DNA of 39,068 nucleotides from Prevotellaceae bacterium (GTDB taxonomy: Bacteria > Bacteroidota > Bacteroidia > Bacteroidales > Bacteroidaceae): contig JAJPYT010000205.1 of the NCBI GenBank assembly GCA_021204845.1, forward strand, positions 1-39,068. The letters are read 5' to 3'. The notes under the pieces were generated by a model, which was not told the DNA's origin, made no database searches, and saw nothing but the letters and a program-made list of their open reading frames with translations. Positions 1-6,788 of the stretch are shown in pieces (position 1 is the stretch's first letter; every line of letters starts with the position of its first letter). A program made the position numbers and the translations under genes.

Positions 1-1
1 G

Positions 2-2104
2 GCTAAGACCGAAGACCTGAACATCGTCATCTGCATGGAGATGAAGCAGGAGGGCAGCGCATTCAAGATAGAGAAGTTCGTTCATAACTATCCCCACTGC
101 TGGCGCACGGACAAGCCTGTGCTATATTACCCACTCGACAGTTGGTTCATCCGCAGTACCGCAGCTAAGCAGCGTATGATAGAGCTGAACAACACCATAC
201 AATGGAAGCCCGAGTCTACAGGAACGGGACGCTTCGGCAAATGGTTAGAGAACCTGAACGACTGGAATCTCTCACGCTCACGCTACTGGGGCACCCCATT
301 GCCTATCTGGCGCAACAAGGATACCAGGGAGGAGCTGTGCATAGGCAGCGTGGAGGAGCTGTACAACGAGATAGAGAAGGCTGTAGCCGCTGGAGTGATG
401 CGGAGCAACCCGCTTAAGGAGAGCGGCTTCGTGCCTGGCGATATGAGTCAGGCGAACTACGACAAGATAGACCTCCACCGCCCATACGTAGACCAGATTC
501 TGCTGGTAGGAAAGAGCGGGGCAGTGCTGAGGCGGGAGGCTGACTTGGTGGATGTATGGTTCGACAGCGGCTCAATGCCATATGCGCAGATACATTACCC
601 ATTCGAGAACAAGGAACTGTTAGATAATGGGACGGTGTTCCCCGCCGACTTCATAGCCGAGGGAGTGGACCAGACACGCGGATGGTTCTTCACGCTGCAC
701 GCGATAGCCACCATGGTGTTCGATACAGTCTCCTTCAAGGCAGTGATCTCAAACGGTCTGGTGCTCGACAAGAACGGCATGAAGATGTCCAAGCGCTTAG
801 GCAACGCCGTTGACCCTTTCGGAGCCATAGAGCAATACGGGTCCGACGCCCTGCGGTGGTACATGATAACAAACTCTGCCCCGTGGGACAACCTTAAGTT
901 TGACGTTGAGGGTGTGAAGGAGGTCACGCGCTCGTTCTTCGGCAAGCTCTTCCAGACATACTCCTTCCTTGCCATGTATGCCAATGTAGATGGCTGGTGT
1001 CACGAGGAAGCCGAAGTGCCCATGGAGCAACGCCCCGAGATGGACCGCTGGATAATATCGGAGCTCAACACCCTCATCCGTGAGGTGACGGCTTGCTACG
1101 AGGCTTATGAGCCCACGAGGGCAGGTCGCCTGATACAAGCGTTCGTGATAAACAATGTGTCCAACTGGTTTGTGCGGTTGAGCAAGAAGCGCTTCTGGGG
1201 CAGCGCCATGAGCACAGACAAGAGTTCGGCGTACCAGACACTCTACTCATGCCTTGAGACGGTAGCCCGCCTGATGGCGCCCATCGCCCCCTTCTATTCC
1301 GACCGCCTCTACAGAGACCTCACCGCGGCAATCTCAGCGAATGGAGCGCAAAGCGTGCACTTGGCTGATTTCCCTGTGGCGGACGAGAGCCGTATAGACA
1401 AGGAGCAGGAGAGCCGTATGGACCTCGCGCAGCAGATAACATCCATGGTCCTTTCCCTGCGCAAGAAGGAGCAGATTCCCGTGAAACAACCCCTACGACG
1501 CATTGCCATACCAGCTGTTGACGCGCTGTCGCGGCAACGCATAGAGGCCATGGAACGGCTGATTCTGGACGAGGTGAACGTGAAGGAACTGGAGTTCGTG
1601 AGCGGGGATGGCATAGTGACCAAGAAAGTGAAGTGCAACTTCCGCACTATGGGCAAGAAGTTCGGCAAGCAGATGAAGAGCGTGAACGCCGCCGTCCTTG
1701 CTATGTCGCAGGAGCAGATAGCCAGGCTGGAGGCGGACAAGCACCTGCCGCTCATTCTCGCTGACGGCAATGAGGTGGTGGTGGACTTGGAGGATATAGA
1801 CATCTTCAGCGAGGACTTGCCAGGCTGGAGCGTGGCGAACGACGGCACACTCACGGTGGCTCTCGACCTTAAGATAACAGAGGAGCTGCGCATAGAGGGC
1901 GTGGCGCGCGAACTCGTGCGCGGCATTCAACAACTGCGCAAGGACAGCGGCTTTGAGATAACCGACCGCATACGCGTGACACTCCCCGTTACTGCCGACA
2001 ATGAGGCATGCATGCGAGCCATGGGCGACTATATAGCCACCCAGGTGCTTGCCAACAATATCACAGTGGACGGAGAAGAATTAAAAGTAGAGAAAGATGG
2101 CTGA
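2..2104 (+). CDS. ileS: Isoleucyl-tRNA synthetase, C-terminal 700 residues (5' end outside window)
   Basis: Charges tRNA-Ile with isoleucine in the cytoplasm. The reading frame is open from base 2, so the N-terminal part (HIGH motif and much of the editing domain) lies upstream. Visible are HNYPHCWR near fragment residue 24, the catalytic-domain DVWFDSG and EGVDQTRGW motifs, and the ATP-binding signature KMSKR at fragment residues 261-265. After these comes the helical anticodon-binding domain, then a long C-terminal extension (about residues 560-700, containing DGNEVVVDLEDI) of the kind annotated DUF5915 in eukaryote-like (type 2) IleS. The C-terminal zinc finger of the E. coli enzyme is absent. 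The stop overlaps the next gene by 8 bases, indicating one operon. The type 2 assignment, a class often linked to low mupirocin sensitivity, is inferred; the identity is secure. Confidence 0.97.
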   Translation, partial: AKTEDLNIVICMEMKQEGSAFKIEKFVHNYPHCWRTDKPVLYYPLDSWFIRSTAAKQRMIELNNTIQWKPESTGTGRFGKWLENLNDWNLSRSRYWGTPLPIWRNKDTREELCIGSVEELYNEIEKAVAAGVMRSNPLKESGFVPGDMSQANYDKIDLHRPYVDQILLVGKSGAVLRREADLVDVWFDSGSMPYAQIHYPFENKELLDNGTVFPADFIAEGVDQTRGWFFTLHAIATMVFDTVSFKAVISNGLVLDKNGMKMSKRLGNAVDPFGAIEQYGSDALRWYMITNSAPWDNLKFDVEGVKEVTRSFFGKLFQTYSFLAMYANVDGWCHEEAEVPMEQRPEMDRWIISELNTLIREVTACYEAYEPTRAGRLIQAFVINNVSNWFVRLSKKRFWGSAMSTDKSSAYQTLYSCLETVARLMAPIAPFYSDRLYRDLTAAISANGAQSVHLADFPVADESRIDKEQESRMDLAQQITSMVLSLRKKEQIPVKQPLRRIAIPAVDALSRQRIEAMERLILDEVNVKELEFVSGDGIVTKKVKCNFRTMGKKFGKQMKSVNAAVLAMSQEQIARLEADKHLPLILADGNEVVVDLEDIDIFSEDLPGWSVANDGTLTVALDLKITEELRIEGVARELVRGIQQLRKDSGFEITDRIRVTLPVTADNEACMRAMGDYIATQVLANNITVDGEELKVEKDG

Positions 2105-2483
2105 AAAGACACGTTACAACGACGAGGAGCTGGAGGAGTTCCGCCAGATAATCTTGGAAAAGCTTGCGGTGGCCAAGAGCGACTACAACAAGTTGCTCTC
2201 TGAGTTGTCGAACAGCAGCGGCAATGGGGTGGAGGACACCTCACCCTCCCTGCATGCGCTGGAGGAGGGCAGCGAGGCGCAGACAAAGACACAGCTCTTG
2301 CAGATGGCGGAGCGCACGCACAAGTTCATAAAGGGGCTTGAGGGCGCGTTGGTCCGCATCCACAACAAGACTTACGGCATCTGCCGCGAGACAGGCAAGC
2401 TCATTCCCAAGGAGCGCCTGCGCGCCGTACCCCACGCCACGCTTTGCATAGAGGTGAAGCAGGACAAACACCGCCGCCACTGA
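2097..2483 (+). CDS. TraR/DksA-family protein with reduced zinc-finger cysteines
   Basis: A 128-residue protein related to DksA, which binds the RNA polymerase secondary channel and modulates transcription together with ppGpp. An acidic, helical coiled-coil-like N-terminus (residues 8-90) leads into the C-terminal YGICRETGKLIPKERL signature (93-108) and LCIEV (116-120). The classical family has four cysteines in two CxxC pairs. Here only C96 and C117 remain, the partners being T99 and V120, so a normal zinc site is unlikely. Bacteroidota relatives often show such losses. The ATG lies inside the end of ileS (8-base overlap) and lspA follows after 9 bases, a typical arrangement in this phylum. 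Whether it acts like DksA is inferred from the fold only. Confidence 0.9.
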   Translation: MAEKTRYNDEELEEFRQIILEKLAVAKSDYNKLLSELSNSSGNGVEDTSPSLHALEEGSEAQTKTQLLQMAERTHKFIKGLEGALVRIHNKTYGICRETGKLIPKERLRAVPHATLCIEVKQDKHRRH

Positions 2484-2492
2484 TACCACGGG

Positions 2493-3098
2493 ATGACGAA
2501 GGCTCAGAAGCAAACTCTCACGGTCGTCTTGCTGACTGTGGCCGTGGTGGCCGCCGACCAGGGTATAAAGATAGCCGTCAAGACTGGTATGTATCTCTCC
2601 CAGCGCATCCGCGTCACGGACTGGTTCTACCTGCTTTTCACCGAAAACAACGGCATGGCGTTTGGCATGGAGGTGATGAACAAGTATTTCCTCACGGGCT
2701 TGCGCATTTGCCTTGTCCCCATCATTATAGTTTACGTCCGCAGGGCCATACTGCGGGGCTCCTCGTGGGGCTTGCTGGTCTGCATGGCGCTCGTGCTCGC
2801 TGGAGCTTTGGGCAACATCATCGATTGTGTGTTCTACGGTCTCATTTTCAACAATCCCCCGCCACCATTCGTGGCCGAGTTCGTGCCTTTCGGGCATGGT
2901 TATAACCCCGTTTTTCTGGGCCGTGTGGTCGACATGTTCTATTTTCCCCTTGTGCAGTGGAACTGGCCCTCGTGGCTGCCCGTCATCGGGGGAGGGCATT
3001 TCGTCTTCTTCAGCCCCATCTTCAACTTCGCCGACGCGTCCATATCGTGCGGCATCATAGCTTTGCTGTTGTTCTACCGCCATAAGATTCTCCGGTAA
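2493..3098 (+). CDS. lspA: Lipoprotein signal peptidase (signal peptidase II)
   Basis: An inner-membrane aspartic protease that cuts the signal peptide of prolipoproteins just before the lipid-modified cysteine. The 201-residue protein has the family landmarks in order: first membrane helix with DQ at 22-23, ENNGMAFGM (51-59), AGALGNIID (103-111), GRVVDMFYFP (143-152) and FNFADASIS (178-186). D147 and D181 match the catalytic dyad. It is longer than the roughly 160-residue E. coli enzyme because of an insert around residues 117-142 and a Trp-rich segment near 156-165, both usual in Bacteroidota. It sits between the TraR/DksA-like gene and a lipoprotein gene that would itself be a substrate. 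Confidence 0.96.
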   Translation: MTKAQKQTLTVVLLTVAVVAADQGIKIAVKTGMYLSQRIRVTDWFYLLFTENNGMAFGMEVMNKYFLTGLRICLVPIIIVYVRRAILRGSSWGLLVCMALVLAGALGNIIDCVFYGLIFNNPPPPFVAEFVPFGHGYNPVFLGRVVDMFYFPLVQWNWPSWLPVIGGGHFVFFSPIFNFADASISCGIIALLLFYRHKILR

Positions 3099-3111
3099 AT
3101 AAGTACTAATT

Positions 3112-4080
3112 ATGAGGCGCTCCAGTCTGCTATCCCTCTTGTTCGTGCTCTCGCTGCTCTCCTGCTCGGTGGACATACCGTCGGGCATAATCTCGCAGGG
3201 CAAGATGGAGCGCATACTCTACGACTATCACATAGCGCAGGGAATGTCGGAGACTTCCACCACCGACCTTAAGGCAGACCGCTACGTGCTTGTGCAGCAG
3301 GTGCTGCGCAAGTATGGTGTCACAGAGGAGCAGTTCGACTCATCCATGGTCTGGTACTCCGCACATTCCACACATCTGGTGGAGATGTATCAGCACATCG
3401 ACGACCGCCTGCAACGGGAGTCCTCCGCCTTGGGCATCGATGCCTCCGACGACATCTATGCCCATCTCACTGACATGGGAGATACCGCTGTCGTGTGGCG
3501 CACCACCAACGTGTGCATGCGCAACACACCCTCCCTTAACATAGTAAGCTACACCGTTCATGCCGACTCCACGTTCCAGATGGGGGACACTTACGCCTTG
3601 CGCTTCAAGAACCGCTTCGTGGCGCAGGACGGCGCGCGCGAGGGTTACGCCCTCCTTATAGCCCGTTATGAGGGAGACACGCTCTCTTCCGTCTCCTCAC
3701 GCATTGGCGGAGACTTCGACGCAAGCATGCAGATACCCCAGTCACAACTCACCGATACCGGCACACTGTCACGCATCCAGGTGGTCTTCTACCTGCCTTA
3801 CGAGGAGAGCAACGCCGACCAGTTCCGTCTGTGGATGGTGTATGCGCCCATGCTCATCCGTTTCCATCATCAGCAGGCCGAGGTGGTGGAGCCGCAGCCT
3901 GAGGAGAACGACACTACAGTGGATGCCGAGGCAGACACCCTTGCTGGCCAGAAAGGCGAGCGCCTGACGCCTCAGCAGCTCAGGGACAGTCATGAGGGAG
4001 AGCGCACAATCAATGTTACCCGACAGCGTAAGGTGGTACTCCCGCGCTCACGACAAAACCAGAACGGCCGCAGGAGATAA
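3112..4080 (+). CDS. DUF4296 lipoprotein
   Basis: A 322-residue predicted lipoprotein. The signal peptide ends in the lipobox LLSC with C18 as the lipidated cysteine. Residues about 30-110 (beginning MERILYDYHIAQGM and including VLRKYGVTEEQFDSSMVWY) match DUF4296, a helical domain known mainly from Bacteroidota and often encoded beside lspA, as here (13-base gap). The remainder looks like a beta-rich domain, and the C-terminus is polar and basic (ending in several Arg residues). Its last base is the first base of the next ATG, so the downstream small gene is probably translationally coupled. The function is unknown; envelope location is inferred from the lipobox. Confidence 0.88.
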   Translation: MRRSSLLSLLFVLSLLSCSVDIPSGIISQGKMERILYDYHIAQGMSETSTTDLKADRYVLVQQVLRKYGVTEEQFDSSMVWYSAHSTHLVEMYQHIDDRLQRESSALGIDASDDIYAHLTDMGDTAVVWRTTNVCMRNTPSLNIVSYTVHADSTFQMGDTYALRFKNRFVAQDGAREGYALLIARYEGDTLSSVSSRIGGDFDASMQIPQSQLTDTGTLSRIQVVFYLPYEESNADQFRLWMVYAPMLIRFHHQQAEVVEPQPEENDTTVDAEADTLAGQKGERLTPQQLRDSHEGERTINVTRQRKVVLPRSRQNQNGRRR

Positions 4081-4250
4081 TGAAGAGAAGGGCGTATAAC
4101 CGTCTTGTTACCCCCGACGGGCAGACTTACCATAATGTGGTGGTGGTTTTCGACGATGCCGACAGCCCCGTCTCATGGCATCCCTTGGAGGCTGAGGAAC
4201 CGTATGTGGAGTGGGTGGGAGGCTGCTACACAGTACTCTCTCCTGTATGA
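4080..4250 (+). CDS. 56-residue conserved-looking small protein, coupled to the DUF4296 gene
   Basis: An ORF begins MKRRAYNRLVTPDGQTYHN and ends in CYTVLSPV. Its ATG shares the final A of the preceding TAA (TAATG), a strong sign of coupled translation. The composition, with a VTPDG turn, alternating hydrophobic residues (NVVVVFDD) and an EEPYVEWVGG segment near 39-48, resembles short proteins I recall at this position in other Bacteroidales, where they look like the N-terminal part of an amidohydrolase-type beta domain. There is no signal peptide or membrane segment. It is the last gene of the ileS operon. Function is unknown, and the family link is from memory. Confidence 0.65.
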   Translation: MKRRAYNRLVTPDGQTYHNVVVVFDDADSPVSWHPLEAEEPYVEWVGGCYTVLSPV

Positions 4251-4292
4251 CCAGCGTGTCACAAAGAAGATTCATTCATGTGTCGCAAAAGG

Positions 4293-4404
4293 GTACTCAT
4301 ACCCCCTCACTGTCGAGTACTCATACCCCCTCACTGTCGAGTACTCATACCCCCTTGTGGTCGAGTACTCATACCCCTTTGTGGTCGAGTACCCATACCC
4401 TTTC
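4293..4404 (+). repeat. 24-bp tandem repeat (minisatellite), four full copies plus one degenerate
   Basis: Full copies start at 4293, 4317, 4341 and 4365. Copies 1 and 2 are identical. Copies 3 and 4 change in the second half (TTGTGG or TTTGTGG in place of TCACTG). A fifth copy from 4389 fades out. Each unit starts GTACTCATACCCC and ends GTCGA, so every junction makes the palindrome GAGTACTC (4315, 4339, 4363), spaced exactly 24 bp apart. The array is a multiple of three and stays open in two frames, but no start signal or homology supports translation. It lies between the 56-residue gene and the kbl terminator. Confidence 0.93.
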
Positions 4405-4424
4405 GCGCGCTAAGTTTCGTGGGC

Positions 4425-4450
4425 AAAAACTAACGGCTTTTCAGCCTTAG
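4425..4450 (-). terminator. Probable intrinsic terminator of kbl
   Basis: Read on the minus strand, CTAAGGCT, a GAAA tetraloop and AGCC-G-TTAG form an 8-bp stem with one bulged G, followed at once by a run of five T. It lies 34 bases past the kbl stop codon. Confidence 0.6.
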
Positions 4451-4483
4451 TCGCCAGCGTTCTTGAAGTGTCTTTCGTCCCCT

Positions 4484-5671
4484 TTACTTCAGAACACCTA
4501 ATTGCTTTCCAATCTTCACGAAGGCTGTTATGCAACGGTCGAGGTGCTCACGCTCGTGCGCGGCGGATATCTGCACACGTATACGTGCCTGCCCCTGCGG
4601 CACCACAGGGTAGTAGAAGCCCGTGACGTATATGCCCTCGTCCTGCAACAGGCTCGCGTACTTCTGCGAGAGCGGGGCATCGTAGAGCATAACGGCACAA
4701 ATGGCGGACTGGGTGGGCTTTATGTCGAAGCCCGCGGCCATCATGCGGTTGCGGAAGTACTCCACGTTCTCCATCAGCTTGTCGTGCAGGGCGTTGCTTT
4801 CCTTCAGAATGCGGAAAGTCTCCAGCGCCGCGCCAACCACGCAGGGCGGTATGCTGTTCGAGAACAGGTATGGGCGGCTGCGCTGGCGCAACATCTCTAT
4901 TATCTCCTTGCGGCCCGTGGTGAAGCCTCCCACAGCACCGCCAAAGGCCTTGCCAAGCGTGCCGGTATAGATGTCAACGGAGCCATACGTGCCAAAGTGC
5001 TCGCTTACCCCATGCCCGGTCTTGCCCACCACACCGGCAGAGTGGCTCTCGTCCACCATCACCAGAGCGTTGTACTTCTCGGCCAGCTGGCATATCTTGT
5101 CCATAGGGGCAACGTTGCCGTCCATGGAGAACACCCCGTCCGTCACCACGATGCGGAACCGTTGTGCCTGCGCCGCCTGCAACTGTCGTTCCAAGTCAGC
5201 CATGTCGGCATTGGCATAGCGGTAACGCTTGGCCTTCGAGAGGCGCACACCATCTATTATGGAGGCATGGTTAAGAGCGTCGGAGATGATGGCGTCCTCC
5301 TCGGTGAGGAGCGGCTCGAACACCCCTCCGTTGGCGTCGAAGCACGCCGCGTAGAGAATCGTGTCCTCCGTGCGGAAGAAGTCGCTTATGGCGGCCTCTA
5401 ACTGCTTGTGGATATCCTGCGTGCCGCAGATGAAGCGCACCGACGACATGCCGTAGCCGCGCTTGTCCATCATGGCTTTGGCGGCCGCCACCAGTCGTGG
5501 GTCGTCAGCCAGCCCGAGGTAGTTGTTGGCACAGAAGTTGAGCACTTCTTTCCCTGCCACTTGAATGGCCGCTTTCTGCGGACATTCTATCAGTCTCTCT
5601 TCCTTGTACAGTCCGGCCTCGCGAATGGCAGCGAGTTCGGCTTGTAAATGTTCCCTGAAGTTGGTGTACAT
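4484..5671 (-). CDS. kbl: Glycine C-acetyltransferase (2-amino-3-ketobutyrate CoA ligase)
   Basis: A PLP enzyme of the alpha-oxoamine synthase family that splits 2-amino-3-ketobutyrate with CoA into glycine and acetyl-CoA, the second step of threonine breakdown. The 395 residues match the usual length (398 in E. coli). Visible motifs are NFCANNYLGL (45-54), GYGMSSVRFICGT (72-84), the PLP-contacting VMVDESHSAG (204-213; D207, H210) and TGTLGKAFGG with the Schiff-base lysine K241. The gene is divergent from tdh, the first enzyme of the same pathway, across a 124-base region with a promoter facing each way. The cytoplasmic location is inferred from the lack of a signal peptide. Confidence 0.96.
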   Translation of the reverse strand: MYTNFREHLQAELAAIREAGLYKEERLIECPQKAAIQVAGKEVLNFCANNYLGLADDPRLVAAAKAMMDKRGYGMSSVRFICGTQDIHKQLEAAISDFFRTEDTILYAACFDANGGVFEPLLTEEDAIISDALNHASIIDGVRLSKAKRYRYANADMADLERQLQAAQAQRFRIVVTDGVFSMDGNVAPMDKICQLAEKYNALVMVDESHSAGVVGKTGHGVSEHFGTYGSVDIYTGTLGKAFGGAVGGFTTGRKEIIEMLRQRSRPYLFSNSIPPCVVGAALETFRILKESNALHDKLMENVEYFRNRMMAAGFDIKPTQSAICAVMLYDAPLSQKYASLLQDEGIYVTGFYYPVVPQGQARIRVQISAAHEREHLDRCITAFVKIGKQLGVLK

Positions 5672-5695
5672 AGCGTTAAAGAATTATTACCTGTG

Positions 5696-5726
5696 CAAAA
5701 ATAAGATATCTTTAATGAAAAAACAA
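5696..5726 (-). promoter_or_regulatory. Bacteroidota-type promoter for kbl
   Basis: On the minus strand, TTG (5726-5724), a 20-base spacer and TATTTTTG (5703-5696) match the consensus TTTG/TTG–N19-21–TAnnTTTG. The -7 element ends 25 bases from the kbl ATG. Confidence 0.75.
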
Positions 5727-5735
5727 CCCTTTAGT

Positions 5736-5766
5736 TTTGTAATTAACCAAACTCATAGTAATTTTG
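5736..5766 (+). promoter_or_regulatory. Bacteroidota-type promoter for tdh
   Basis: TTTG (5736-5739), a 19-base spacer and TAATTTTG (5759-5766) are an exact consensus match. Its -33 element sits only 9 bases from that of the kbl promoter, so the two face away from each other. The expected leader before the tdh ATG is about 20-25 bases. Confidence 0.82.
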
Positions 5767-5795
5767 GCCGCAGAATGAACCCTTATTAACCCAAT

Positions 5796-6749
5796 ATGAA
5801 GAATATTCTGGTTATAGGCTCCACGGGACAGATAGGTTCGGAGCTTACAGTGAGGTTGCGCGGCCTCTATGGCGGAGCGCATGTTGTGGCAGGTTACGTG
5901 CATGGTGCCGAGCCAGTGGGAGAGTTGCTCGAGGGCGGGCCCTCGGCTGTGTGCGACGTGACGGATGGCGAGGGGCTTGCCCGGGTGGTCAGGCAATACA
6001 GCGTCGACACTGTATATAACCTTGCCGCCCTGCTTAGCGTGGTGGCGGAGCTGAAGCCCCGTCTGGCGTGGAAGATAGGCGTGGACGGGTTGTGGAACGT
6101 GCTCGAGGTGGCACGTGAGAGCGGTCTCTCCGTCTTTACCCCCTCCAGCATAGGGGCCTTTGGTCCTGGCACGCCGCCCGACCATACTCCGCAGGACACC
6201 ATACAGCGTCCGCGCACCATCTATGGCATAAGCAAGGTGACTATGGAATTGATAAGTGATTATTACCACATGAGGTACGGAGTAGACACCCGCGGAGTGC
6301 GGTTCCCGGGGCTCATCAGCTATGTTACTCCACCGGGAGGCGGCACGACAGACTATGCCGTGGACATATATTACTCTGCCGTCAGGGGGGAGACGTTCAG
6401 TTGCCCCATCGCCAAAGGCACATATATGGACATGATGTACATGCCCGACGCCCTTAATGCTTGCGTGCGGCTCATGGAGGCAGACCCTGCGCGCCTGCTC
6501 CACCGCAACAGCTTCAACGTCACCGCCATGTCTTTCGACCCCGATGAGGTCTATCATGCCATAAAGGCGCTTTGCCCCGATTTCAAGATGGAATACCAAG
6601 TGGATGCGGTGAAGCAAGCCATAGCCAGCAGTTGGCCCAACAGCCTCGACGACACGTGCGCCCGTGAGGAGTGGGACTGGCAGCCCCACTTCGACCTCCC
6701 CGCAATGACGGCCGACCTCATCAGCCGCTTGAGGCAGAGGGGAGTGTGA
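5796..6749 (+). CDS. tdh: L-threonine 3-dehydrogenase, epimerase/SDR type
   Basis: An NAD-dependent enzyme oxidising L-threonine to 2-amino-3-ketobutyrate, the substrate of the neighbouring Kbl. The 317-residue protein is an extended short-chain dehydrogenase. It has the Rossmann motif GSTGQIG (8-14), NLAALLS (75-81), the substrate-loop segment TPSSIGAFGP (115-124), the catalytic YGISK (Y143, K147), and FPGLIS followed by PGGGTTDYAV (170-189), which is characteristic of this TDH class rather than of sugar epimerases. It is unrelated to the zinc-dependent E. coli Tdh. The divergent kbl supports the call. A PL11 lyase gene follows after 39 bases with no terminator or clear promoter between them, so read-through is possible. 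Confidence 0.93.
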   Translation: MKNILVIGSTGQIGSELTVRLRGLYGGAHVVAGYVHGAEPVGELLEGGPSAVCDVTDGEGLARVVRQYSVDTVYNLAALLSVVAELKPRLAWKIGVDGLWNVLEVARESGLSVFTPSSIGAFGPGTPPDHTPQDTIQRPRTIYGISKVTMELISDYYHMRYGVDTRGVRFPGLISYVTPPGGGTTDYAVDIYYSAVRGETFSCPIAKGTYMDMMYMPDALNACVRLMEADPARLLHRNSFNVTAMSFDPDEVYHAIKALCPDFKMEYQVDAVKQAIASSWPNSLDDTCAREEWDWQPHFDLPAMTADLISRLRQRGV

Positions 6750-6788
6750 GAAAGGGAACGAGAACAGTACAACTATAAACATATAACC

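Noticed and set aside
4293-4404. Possible CRISPR array
   Set aside because: Units abut with no unique spacers. The 24-bp period and lack of cas genes indicate a minisatellite.
4105-4413. Open frame encoding repeats of EYSYPL with V-rich ends
   Set aside because: It is the 24-bp repeat read in a frame that happens to stay open. It overlaps the coupled 56-residue gene in another frame and has no start context or family.
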